Assembly (NCBI GenBank): GCA_900545835.1
Contig: URBB01000019.1
Coordinates: 1-24,429, forward strand
Length of the DNA stretch: 24,429 bases
DNA from: an uncultured Collinsella sp.
GTDB taxonomy: Bacteria; Actinomycetota; Coriobacteriia; Coriobacteriales; Coriobacteriaceae
Direction: 5' to 3'
How positions within the stretch are numbered: position 1 is the stretch's first letter; each line of letters starts with the position of its first letter. Below are positions 1 through 6,579 of the stretch, one piece after another. Under the pieces are notes generated by a model, which worked only from the letters and a program-made list of their open reading frames with translations, made no database searches and had not been told where the DNA came from. A program made the translations under genes and the position numbers.

Positions 1-8
1 AGAGACAG
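1..8. other. Residual Nextera mosaic-end bases at contig start
   Basis: The first eight bases, AGAGACAG, equal the 3' end of the 19-bp Tn5/Nextera mosaic end (AGATGTGTATAAGAGACAG). Eight bases alone could be chance. The unmistakable full adapter at the other end of the window makes technical origin likely. The genomic sequence then starts at about position 9. Confidence 0.75.
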
Positions 9-10
9 AT

Positions 11-433
11 TTCGACCAGTCGATCGGTGACATCCTGCGCCACGATGTGTGCAAGATCAACTGTCGCGTGACCTCGCTCGAGCTGGAGCGCGACCTTAAG
101 GCGTATTTGGCCGAGCGCTCGGACCGTGTGGTCAACGCGCCGTTCGATCCGGTGATGTTCGAGATCACGGACGTGGCGTGCAACAAGGGCGAGAGTGTGG
201 CCTGGCTGGCGGGCTACTACGGTATTGCCGAGGACGAGGTCGCGGTTTACGGCGACGGCGGCAACGACATCGCCATGCTCAAGCGTTTCCGCCACAGCTA
301 CGCGACCAAAAATGCAAGCGATGCAGCTAAGGCCGCCGCGAGTGCGACCATCGGCAGCTGCATGGTCCACGCCGTCCCCAAACACATGCTCGCCACCATG
401 CGCAAGCAAAACCCCCGCACCATCATCGAATAA
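11..433 (+). CDS. Cof-type HAD-superfamily phosphatase, 3' part only
   Basis: This is the C-terminal portion of a Cof/YidA-type haloacid dehalogenase-like hydrolase, a cytoplasmic phosphatase family acting on sugar phosphates or similar small metabolites. The frame is open from the contig edge, so the N-terminal catalytic aspartate motif and most of the cap domain are missing. What remains shows the conserved lysine motif (NKGESVAWL) followed about 25 residues later by the Mg-binding motif GDGGNDIAML. The tail is the usual Cof ending, with an alanine-rich helix where family members carry a NA(S/P)xxxK stretch. The stop TAA lies directly against a palindrome at 434-462. Substrate cannot be inferred. 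A GTG at 47 is only an internal valine codon, not a likely start. Confidence 0.85.
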   Translation, partial: FDQSIGDILRHDVCKINCRVTSLELERDLKAYLAERSDRVVNAPFDPVMFEITDVACNKGESVAWLAGYYGIAEDEVAVYGDGGNDIAMLKRFRHSYATKNASDAAKAAASATIGSCMVHAVPKHMLATMRKQNPRTIIE

Positions 434-462
434 TGTGACAAAGGGGCAGCCCCTTTGTCACA
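434..462. repeat. 29-bp perfect palindrome, GGGACAG-type intergenic element (copy 1)
   Basis: The arm TGTGACAAAGGGGC at 434-447, one central A, and the exact reverse complement at 449-462 form a 29-bp palindrome starting one base after the HAD stop codon. It belongs with the elements at 867-897, 17003-17043, 17066-17121 and 21937-21991, which share a purine-rich GGG(A/C)CAG-like core. It could act as a bidirectional transcription terminator-like hairpin for the HAD gene, but no T-run follows. Confidence 0.7.
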
Positions 463-493
463 GGGGTCTGTGTTCTTGGAATACGAACATATA

Positions 494-523
494 TTCGCAT
501 ATACAACTACGCTTTGATAGAAT
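494..523 (+). promoter_or_regulatory. Candidate sigma-70 promoter for the 41-aa ORF
   Basis: TTCGCA (494-499, 4/6 of the -35 consensus), an 18-bp spacer, then TAGAAT (518-523, 5/6 of the -10 consensus). The expected start is near 530, where a segment begins that can pair with the 3' end of the transcript. The surrounding 480-520 stretch is AT-rich against a GC-rich background. Confidence 0.45.
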
Positions 524-573
524 CGGTATCGTTGGCGGCAGTTCCATGTGCCGGGCAGCGCCCTCCACCTGAT

Positions 574-583
574 GGGAGGTGAT
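574..583 (+). promoter_or_regulatory. Perfect Shine-Dalgarno hidden in a hairpin
   Basis: GGAGGTGAT (575-583) is fully complementary to the 3' end of 16S rRNA and sits with GGAGG 8 nt before the ATG at 588. It is the longest Shine-Dalgarno match I noticed in the window. It is sequestered by CCCTCC at 561-566, so translation would need the hairpin to open. Confidence 0.65.
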
Positions 584-587
584 GCCC

Positions 588-713
588 ATGACCGATTTGA
601 TTGATTTCGTGAGACTTCTGACCGCTTTGGTCTCGTTCTTCACGGCGCTCGTCGGCCTTTCCGAGGCACTCAAGCAGCGTTCGAAGCGCAACAGAAGGGG
701 TCGCCGCCGCTAA
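588..713 (+). CDS. 41-aa hydrophobic/Arg-rich small protein, candidate type I toxin
   Basis: I do not recognise the family. The peptide starts MTDLIDFVRLL, has one hydrophobic helix at about residues 7-25 (with FFTALVGL in the middle) long enough to lie in or on a membrane, and ends in a strongly basic tail (KQRSKRNRRGRRR). This layout of a short acidic start, one helix and a Lys/Arg tail is that of small membrane peptides such as the TxpA/BsrG, Fst and holin-like type I toxins; sequence homology is not claimed. Coding is supported by the perfect Shine-Dalgarno, correct spacing and a fitting promoter. The stop codon lies inside a stem-loop (697-702 with 720-725). A convergent antisense promoter lies at 782-810. 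It could instead be an unrelated small membrane protein or leader peptide. Confidence 0.6.
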   Translation: MTDLIDFVRLLTALVSFFTALVGLSEALKQRSKRNRRGRRR

Positions 714-775
714 GGCGTTGACCCCCTAATGCAAACAACGGCGCTGCCCAGCTTTCCAGAACTTGGGCTGCCGTC
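690..775 (-). ncRNA. Candidate antisense RNA opposing the small ORF
   Basis: A minus-strand promoter at 782-810 would start transcription near 775, inside the 3' pairing segment of the small-ORF transcript. The RNA would be fully complementary to the last codons and 3' untranslated region. Reading down the minus strand, a GC-rich stem (GGGGTC ... GACCCC, plus-strand 697-725) followed by TTCTGTT could end it at about 85 nt. No protein is encoded. The promoter and stem are seen; the RNA itself is inferred. Confidence 0.4.
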
Positions 776-781
776 GACACT

Positions 782-810
782 ATTCTACCCACGAATGACA
801 TTTTGGACAA
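782..810 (-). promoter_or_regulatory. Candidate antisense promoter, convergent with the small ORF
   Basis: On the minus strand: TTGTCC (plus 805-810, 4/6), exactly 17 bp, then TAGAAT (plus 782-787, 5/6). The -10 hexamer is the same as that of the sense promoter at 518-523. Nothing protein-coding on the minus strand would need it. Confidence 0.45.
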
Positions 811-866
811 TTGGTAATGCCGCTTCAAAAGCCAGGCACAACTGGCACAACCTAGGCGGCCGCTGA

Positions 867-897
867 ATGTGACAAAGGGACAGTCCCTTCGTCACAT
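867..897. repeat. 31-bp near-perfect palindrome, GGGACAG element (copy 2)
   Basis: ATGTGACAAAGGGAC at 867-881 and its reverse complement with one mismatch at 883-897 flank a central A. The core reads GGGACAGTCCC. The outer arm TGTGACAAAGGG is identical to copy 1 at 434, so the two copies bracket the small-ORF locus. Confidence 0.7.
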
Positions 898-910
898 CCC
901 AAATATTGCC

Positions 911-966
911 TTTACGTGTTGATGCACACGGTGTGCAATAATACTCGCACTGTGCAATAGCGCACA
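911..966 (+). promoter_or_regulatory. Candidate promoter and autoregulatory operator of the TetR gene
   Basis: A perfect 15-bp palindrome, TGCACACGGTGTGCA, lies at 923-937. A second, related dyad, TGTGC-N6-GCACA, lies at 951-966. GTGCAATA occurs in both (933-940 and 952-959). A weak promoter (TTTACG at 911-916, 17 bp, TGCAAT at 934-939) would have its spacer covered by the first palindrome, as expected for a repressor that controls its own gene. The start codon is 22 bp after the second dyad. Confidence 0.45.
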
Positions 967-988
967 GGCTGAGTAACAAGGAGGACGC

Positions 989-1699
989 TTGTCCCAGCTC
1001 GAGAAATGCGATCGCCGGTCCCTTCGCTCGCAGCGTGCCCTTCGCCAGGCACTTGCTAGCGAGCTTGCCGAAAGTGGCGACCTTTCGCGTATTAATGTCG
1101 CGTCGCTCACCGAGCGCGCTGGCCTTACGCGCCGCACGTTCTATTCGCACTACCGCGATATTCCCGACTTTATCAATCAAATCGAGGACGGCTTGCTGGC
1201 CGAGATCCGTGAGCGCATTGAGCTCATCACCGCAGCTCAGCTGCCTGATCTCTATCACAACATCGATGAGCTCGAGCCGGCGCCCGGTTCGGTTGAGCTG
1301 CTGCGTTATCTTGCGGCCAACCGCGACTTAATCGGTGCGCTGCTGGGTCCGGGCGGCGACCAGGCCTTCATTAAAAGGATTATCGATACCGCGCGTGAGG
1401 CCGTAGTGCCTCGTGCACAGACGGGCATTTTGGGCCTGGCGCTGGGCACGTTCTTTGACTACTACGTCACCTACGTCGTGAGTGCCGAGGTCGGCATGAT
1501 TCAGCGCTGGTTTGAGCGTGGGCTCACCGAATCGCCCGAGGCCATGGCGCGCATTATGACGGTGCTCGCTTTTGTTCGTCCTGGCGACCTGTATGGCCAA
1601 CCCATCGATATCAACGTGCCGGAATACGGCATGAAGCTATTGAACTTGCAGCTCGAGGACGCGGCCGACACCGCCGCAACCGTCGAGTCCAACAACTAA
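989..1699 (+). CDS. TetR/AcrR-family transcriptional regulator
   Basis: A 236-aa one-component repressor-type regulator. The N-terminal helix-turn-helix is clear at about residues 15-60 (RSQRALRQALASEL, then ASLTERAGLTRRTFYSHY), the classic TetR signature in which the recognition helix ends in a (T/S)-x-Y-x-(H/Y)-(Y/F) pattern. The remainder is the variable ligand-binding/dimerisation domain, so the ligand is unknown. The start is TTG at 989, chosen because AAGGAGG at 978-984 precedes it and the conserved domain begins soon after; spacing is rather short (4 nt). The gene ends 12 bp before the acyl-CoA dehydratase fusion gene, which has its own AGGAGAG. The two are almost certainly co-transcribed, so this protein probably regulates that enzyme together with itself. 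Confidence 0.88.
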   Translation: MSQLEKCDRRSLRSQRALRQALASELAESGDLSRINVASLTERAGLTRRTFYSHYRDIPDFINQIEDGLLAEIRERIELITAAQLPDLYHNIDELEPAPGSVELLRYLAANRDLIGALLGPGGDQAFIKRIIDTAREAVVPRAQTGILGLALGTFFDYYVTYVVSAEVGMIQRWFERGLTESPEAMARIMTVLAFVRPGDLYGQPIDINVPEYGMKLLNLQLEDAADTAATVESNN

Positions 1700-1711
1700 G
1701 AGGAGAGACAG

Positions 1712-4700
1712 ATGAGCAAACTCGTCGAGGGCATCAAGGACCGTATGGTCGCTGCCGCGCGTGAGGCTGCACCCGCCGTGGTGGATGCCGCGCAGAAGGC
1801 CGCGACCGCGGCTGCCGAGAAAGTTGTCGAGGCAGTTGCCGATGCCAAGAACGCGGCAGGGGAGACGTCCGCCGCTAGCGAGGCCGTCACCGCCGCTGAG
1901 CCCGTAGCCGCCGCCCAGGCCCCCGAAGGCGCAATCTTCAACCCCGAGGCCGCCCACGGCAACCTGCACCTGGGCATCGACGTGGGCTCCACCACCGTTA
2001 AACTTGCCGTGCTCAACGACGACAACCAGATCGTCTACGCCAAGTACCAGCGCCACCACACCGACGTCCGTGCCTGCGCCCGCGACCTGTTTGAGGGTGC
2101 TGCGACCGTGCTTCCGACGGCCCAGATGACCTGCGCCATCACCGGCTCGGGCGGCCTGCTGCTGTCCCAATGGCTCGACCTGGAGTTTGTCCAAGAGGTC
2201 ATCGCCAGCAAACGCGCCGTCGAGACTCTCATTCCGGCCACCGATGTCGCCATCGAGCTGGGCGGCGAGGACGCCAAGATCATCTACTTCGACAACGGCA
2301 TCGAGCAGCGCATGAACGGCACCTGCGCCGGCGGCACGGGCGCGTTCATCGACCAGATGGCCACTCTGCTACACACCGACGCCAGCGGCCTCAACGAGCT
2401 CGCGGCCAACGCCACCACCATCTATCCCATTGCCAGCCGCTGCGGCGTCTTTGCCAAGACCGACGTCCAGCCGCTGCTCAACGAGGGTGCCCGCCCCGAG
2501 GACGTGGCCGCCTCCATCTTCCAGGCTGTCGTGACCCAGACCATCTCGGGCCTGGCGTGCGGCCGTCCCATCCGCGGCAACGTCGCCTTCCTGGGCGGCC
2601 CGCTGCAGTATCTCTCCGAGCTGCGCCACCGCTTCTACCTCACGCTCAACCTGGACGAGGAGCACCGCATCGTGCCCCAAAACGCTCACCTGTTTGTGGC
2701 GAGCGGCGCCGCCATGGCGCACGAGTCCAATAAACTCAGCACGTTCCCGCAGCTCATCGAGGCCATCGATGCCCTGGGTGACACGCAGGGTGCCGAGGTC
2801 GAGCGTCTGGACCCGCTCTTTGCCACCGACGAGGACTTTGCCGAGTTCAAGGGTCGCCACGACCAGGAAGTCGTCCCCAAGGGCAAGCTCGACGGCTACA
2901 CCGGCCGCGTGTTCATCGGCATCGACGCCGGCTCCACCACCATGAAGGCCGCGCTCGTGGGTGAGGACGGCCAGCTGTTGCACACCTGGTACGGTAACAA
3001 CAACGGCGACATCCTGGGCACGGCCAAGGTCATCATGGCCGATTTCTACAACCACATCCCCGCCGGTTGCACCATCGGCCACGTGACCACTACGGGCTAC
3101 GGCGAGGCGCTGCTCATCGAGGCGCTCAAGGCCGACTCCGGCGAGATCGAGACCGTCGCGCACCTGCGCGGCGCCAAGGCGTTCCTGCCCGGCGTCGAGT
3201 TCATTCTGGACATTGGCGGCCAGGACATGAAGTGCCTGCGCGTCAAGGACGGCGTTATCGAGCACATCATGCTCAACGAGGCCTGCTCGTCGGGCTGTGG
3301 CAGCTTTATCGAGAGTTTCGCCGTGTCTATGAACATGGACGTGCGCGCGTTCGCCGATGCCGCCATCCATGCCAAGGCCCCGGTCGATTTGGGCAGCCGC
3401 TGCACGGTCTTTATGAACTCGCGCGTCAAGCAGGCGCAAAAGGAAGGCGCCACGGTGGGCGACATCGCGGCCGGCCTGTCCTATTCCGTCATCAAGAATG
3501 CCCTGTTCAAGGTCATTAAGCTGCGCGACCCCAAGGAGATCGGCAGCCAGGTGATCGTCCAGGGCGGCACCTTTATGTCCGATGCTACGCTGCGTGCGTT
3601 CGAGCAGCTTACCGGCGTTCACGCCGTGCGTCCCGACATCGCCGGCTGCATGGGCGCCTACGGTGCGGCCCTACTCGCCCGCGATCGCGCCGGCGCCGAC
3701 GGCACCTCGACCATCCTTTCGGCCGAGGACATCGCGCACCTCACCGTGACGCAAAAGCATGTCCGCTGCGGCCGTTGCTCCAACAACTGCCAGCTTACCG
3801 TCAACGACTTTGGCGGCGGCAGGCGCTTCATTACCGGCAACCGCTGCGAGAAGGGCGCCGGCCACAAAAAGCAGAAGACCGAGGCCCCCAACCTCTTCAA
3901 AAAGAAAAACGAGCTGCTGTTTAACCGCGAGGTGCTGAGCCCCGACGAGGCCCCGCGCGGCACCGTGGGTATCCCGCGCGCACTCAACATGTACGAGAAC
4001 TACCCCTTCTGGCACGCGTTCTTTACGCGCTTGGGCTTTAGCGTACAGCTGTCCGACCAGTCGAGCAAGAAGACCTACCAGGCGGGCATCGAGTCCATGC
4101 CGTCCGAGAGCGTGTGCTATCCGGCCAAGATGAGCCACGGCCACGTGATGAACCTTATCGACCGCGATGTCGACTTCATCTGGATGCCGTGCGTGCGTTG
4201 GGAGCGCAAGGAGGATCCGACGGCTGGCAACTGCTATAACTGCCCCATCGTCATGAGCTACCCCACGGCGCTGGCGCTCAATATTGACGAGATCCGCGAG
4301 CAGAACATCGAGTTCCTGTATCCGTTTGTGCCGTATCACGACAAGACCGAGCTCAAGCGCCGCCTGTACCAGGTGCTCGCCGTCGACCGTGTGGCCGATG
4401 CTGAGGCCGGTCGCGGTCGCGTGCGCGGTCCTAAAATCACGCGCTCCGAGGTTGATGCCGCCGTCAACGCTGCTTTTGAGGCCGACGCGCGCTTCCACGA
4501 GGATATCCAGACCATGGGCGAGGAGGCTCTCAAGTGGGTCGAGGACCACGGCGGTCACGGCATCGTGCTCGCCGGTCGCCCTTACCATAACGATCCCGAG
4601 ATCAACCACGCCCTGCCTGAGCTTATCTCGAGCTTTGGCTTTGCGGTCTTTACCGAGGATTCGCTCGCGCATCTGGTGAAGCCCGAGCGTCCGATTCGCG

Positions 4701-6493
4701 TCGTCGATCAGTGGATGTATCACAGCCGCCTGTACGCCGTCGCCCGTTTTGTGACGATGCGCAACGACCTGGACCTGATCCAGCTCAATTCCTTCGGCTG
4801 CGGCCTGGACGCTCTGACCACTGATCAGGTGCAGGAGATCCTGGAGGCCAGCGGCAAGATTTACACCGTGCTCAAGATTGACGAGGTGTCCAACTTGGGC
4901 GCCGCGCGTATCCGTATTCGCTCGCTCATGGCGGCGCTCAAGGACCAGGAGGCCGAGCGCTTGGCCGAGGCTACGGCCGCGGGCGAGACTTACGAGCAGG
5001 GCGATGCCGCGCCGGTGGCGCCCTCCACGGATGCCCCCGCGTTCGCGAGCCGTAAGTACACGTTCGAGGCGCAGCGCGAGAGTGCTTCGACCGCGTGGCC
5101 CAAGGTGCCCTTTACCGAGCAGATGCGCGAGGAGGGCTACACCATCCTGTGCCCGCAGATGGCGCCGATCCACTTTGACCTGGTCAAAGAGGTGTTCCGT
5201 GGTGCTGGCTACAACTTGGAGCTGCTGCCCTCGACCGATCACGATGCCGTCGAGGCCGGCCTGCGCTATGTGAACAATGATATTTGCTATCCGTCGATCC
5301 TGGTAACGGGCCAGATTATGGAGGCCATCGAGAGCGGTCGATACGACCTGTCCAAGACAGCCGTGGTTATCAGCCAGACCGGCGGCGGCTGCCGTGCCAC
5401 CAACTACATCGCACTCATCCGCAAGGCCCTGCGCGAGAGCGGCCACCCCGAGATCCCGGTGATCTCGCTTTCGGCCGTGGCGCTGGGCGAGGACAACCCT
5501 GGCTTTAAGATTACGCCGGCGCTGCTTAAGCAGGCAGTCTACGCGGTGCTCTTTGGCGACGTGATGATGCAGATGCTCTATCGCTGCCGCCCGTACGAGG
5601 CTACGCCCGGTGCCGCCAACGCGCTCTACGAGGAGTACATGGCGCGCGCCCGCAAACTGGCGCCCAAGTTCAACAGGCATAACTACACCAAGCTGTGCCG
5701 CGAGGCCATCCGCGCGTTCGACACTATGCCGCTTGTGGGCGAGGGCACCAAGCCGCGCGTGGGCGTGGTCGGCGAGATCCTGGTCAAGTTCCATCCCACA
5801 GCCAACAACCACGTGGTCGATGTCATCGAGCGCGAGGGCTGCGAGGCCGTGGTGCCGGGTCTGCTCGACTTTTTCCTGTACTCCATGAGCAACGCCGAGC
5901 TGCAGAAGGACGAGTTGGGAAGCTCCGCTACCACGCGCGCTGGTATGCAGGCGCTCATCAAGCTCGTGGACTGGATGCGCACGCCGGTGGAGGAGATGCT
6001 CGAGAAGTCCCGCCGCTTCGAGGCGCCCGAGCGCATCGGCACCATGGCCGACAAGGCCCGCACGGTGCTTTCGGTGTGCAACAACATGGGCGAGGGCTGG
6101 CTGCTCACGGCCGAGATGCTCGACCTGATCGATCATGGCGCACCCAATATCATCTGCACGCAGCCCTTCGCGTGCCTGCCCAATCACGTGGTGGGCAAGG
6201 CCGTGATTAAGGAGCTGCGCCGCCAGCATCCCGAGAGCAACATCGTTGCGGTGGACTATGATCCTGGTGCGTCCGAGGTCAACCAGCTCAACCGTATTAA
6301 GCTCATGATCAGCGTGGCCAAGGAAAACATGCGCGCCGGCAAGGGCTTTAAGCTTGAGAAGGTGGCGCCGCTCGCGATGGACGAGGTCACCGGCCAGATG
6401 CGTGCCCACGACGGCTGCGTGAGCTGCGGTTCGGTCGATGAGAGCGCCGTGGCGTCGGTCGCTGAGCGCCTGGGACGCGGCATTAAGAAGTAG
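1712..6493 (+). CDS. 2-hydroxyacyl-CoA dehydratase/activase fusion protein (BcrAD/BadFG + HgdB-like)
   Basis: A 1593-aa member of the large single-chain acyl-CoA dehydratase activase-related family. By family knowledge, the ATP-driven activase passes one electron at very low potential to a dehydratase-type Fe-S domain. Order: residues 1-75 are an Ala/Lys/Glu-rich amphipathic extension; the first ASKHA ATPase domain is at about 85-340 (GIDVGSTTVK, ELGGEDAK); the second at about 400-650 (GIDAGSTTMK, DIGGQDMK). Each ATPase domain has a cysteine pair 39 residues apart (C205/C244 and C525/C564), matching the cluster ligands of HgdC. Next come C686-X2-C689-X3-C693-X18-C712, a DUF2229-like region with many cysteines (about 750-900), HgdB-like segments (about 960-1450, including a GGGCRATNY motif) and a terminal C1569-X2-C1572. 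It lies 12 bp behind the TetR gene and ends at a strong terminator. The exact substrate is unknown. Confidence 0.88.
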   Translation: MSKLVEGIKDRMVAAAREAAPAVVDAAQKAATAAAEKVVEAVADAKNAAGETSAASEAVTAAEPVAAAQAPEGAIFNPEAAHGNLHLGIDVGSTTVKLAVLNDDNQIVYAKYQRHHTDVRACARDLFEGAATVLPTAQMTCAITGSGGLLLSQWLDLEFVQEVIASKRAVETLIPATDVAIELGGEDAKIIYFDNGIEQRMNGTCAGGTGAFIDQMATLLHTDASGLNELAANATTIYPIASRCGVFAKTDVQPLLNEGARPEDVAASIFQAVVTQTISGLACGRPIRGNVAFLGGPLQYLSELRHRFYLTLNLDEEHRIVPQNAHLFVASGAAMAHESNKLSTFPQLIEAIDALGDTQGAEVERLDPLFATDEDFAEFKGRHDQEVVPKGKLDGYTGRVFIGIDAGSTTMKAALVGEDGQLLHTWYGNNNGDILGTAKVIMADFYNHIPAGCTIGHVTTTGYGEALLIEALKADSGEIETVAHLRGAKAFLPGVEFILDIGGQDMKCLRVKDGVIEHIMLNEACSSGCGSFIESFAVSMNMDVRAFADAAIHAKAPVDLGSRCTVFMNSRVKQAQKEGATVGDIAAGLSYSVIKNALFKVIKLRDPKEIGSQVIVQGGTFMSDATLRAFEQLTGVHAVRPDIAGCMGAYGAALLARDRAGADGTSTILSAEDIAHLTVTQKHVRCGRCSNNCQLTVNDFGGGRRFITGNRCEKGAGHKKQKTEAPNLFKKKNELLFNREVLSPDEAPRGTVGIPRALNMYENYPFWHAFFTRLGFSVQLSDQSSKKTYQAGIESMPSESVCYPAKMSHGHVMNLIDRDVDFIWMPCVRWERKEDPTAGNCYNCPIVMSYPTALALNIDEIREQNIEFLYPFVPYHDKTELKRRLYQVLAVDRVADAEAGRGRVRGPKITRSEVDAAVNAAFEADARFHEDIQTMGEEALKWVEDHGGHGIVLAGRPYHNDPEINHALPELISSFGFAVFTEDSLAHLVKPERPIRVVDQWMYHSRLYAVARFVTMRNDLDLIQLNSFGCGLDALTTDQVQEILEASGKIYTVLKIDEVSNLGAARIRIRSLMAALKDQEAERLAEATAAGETYEQGDAAPVAPSTDAPAFASRKYTFEAQRESASTAWPKVPFTEQMREEGYTILCPQMAPIHFDLVKEVFRGAGYNLELLPSTDHDAVEAGLRYVNNDICYPSILVTGQIMEAIESGRYDLSKTAVVISQTGGGCRATNYIALIRKALRESGHPEIPVISLSAVALGEDNPGFKITPALLKQAVYAVLFGDVMMQMLYRCRPYEATPGAANALYEEYMARARKLAPKFNRHNYTKLCREAIRAFDTMPLVGEGTKPRVGVVGEILVKFHPTANNHVVDVIEREGCEAVVPGLLDFFLYSMSNAELQKDELGSSATTRAGMQALIKLVDWMRTPVEEMLEKSRRFEAPERIGTMADKARTVLSVCNNMGEGWLLTAEMLDLIDHGAPNIICTQPFACLPNHVVGKAVIKELRRQHPESNIVAVDYDPGASEVNQLNRIKLMISVAKENMRAGKGFKLEKVAPLAMDEVTGQMRAHDGCVSCGSVDESAVASVAERLGRGIKK

Positions 6494-6521
6494 CTGGCCT
6501 GCTATGGGCTAGATATGAGGC

Positions 6522-6559
6522 AAACGGGTGGTAGCCATACCGGCTACTACCCGTTTTTT
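6522..6559 (+). terminator. Rho-independent terminator of the tetR-dehydratase operon
   Basis: AAACGGGTGGTAGCC (6522-6536) pairs with GGCTACTACCCGTTT (6542-6556) over 15 pairs with one G-U, around a 5-nt loop, and runs into TTTTTT (6554-6559). It lies 28 bp after the stop codon. Confidence 0.92.
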
Positions 6560-6579
6560 GCTGGACATATGTTGCGCAA

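Larger units (their letters stand above)
531..778 (+). other. Predicted transcript of the 41-aa ORF with paired 5' and 3' ends
   Basis: Two nested helices close this interval. Bases 531-544 pair with 765-778 over 14 consecutive pairs (10 Watson-Crick, 4 G-U). Bases 553-562 (GGGCAGCGCC) pair with 740-749 (GGCGCTGCCC) over 10 perfect pairs. A third hairpin, 561-566 (CCCTCC) with 574-579 (GGGAGG), covers the Shine-Dalgarno; it shares bases 561-562 with the second helix, so the two structures compete. The pairings were worked out by hand; no folding energy was computed. Confidence 0.55.

Noticed and set aside
434..462. TGTGACA...TGTCACA as a CRP/FNR-type binding site
   Set aside because: The half-sites are 15 bp apart instead of 6, the whole 29 bp is palindromic, and the element recurs at gene ends elsewhere in the window, which fits a repeat or terminator-like element better.
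785..1258. 157-codon minus-strand frame around the TetR start
   Set aside because: It overlaps the well-supported TetR gene and a palindrome, with no ribosome site or domain.
3671..6409. Very long open frame on the minus strand (over 900 codons)
   Set aside because: It lies wholly opposite the activase/dehydratase gene in its GC-rich codons, has no recognisable domain, is full of His/Ala/Gly/Arg, and lacks a ribosome site. Such mirror frames are expected at this GC content.
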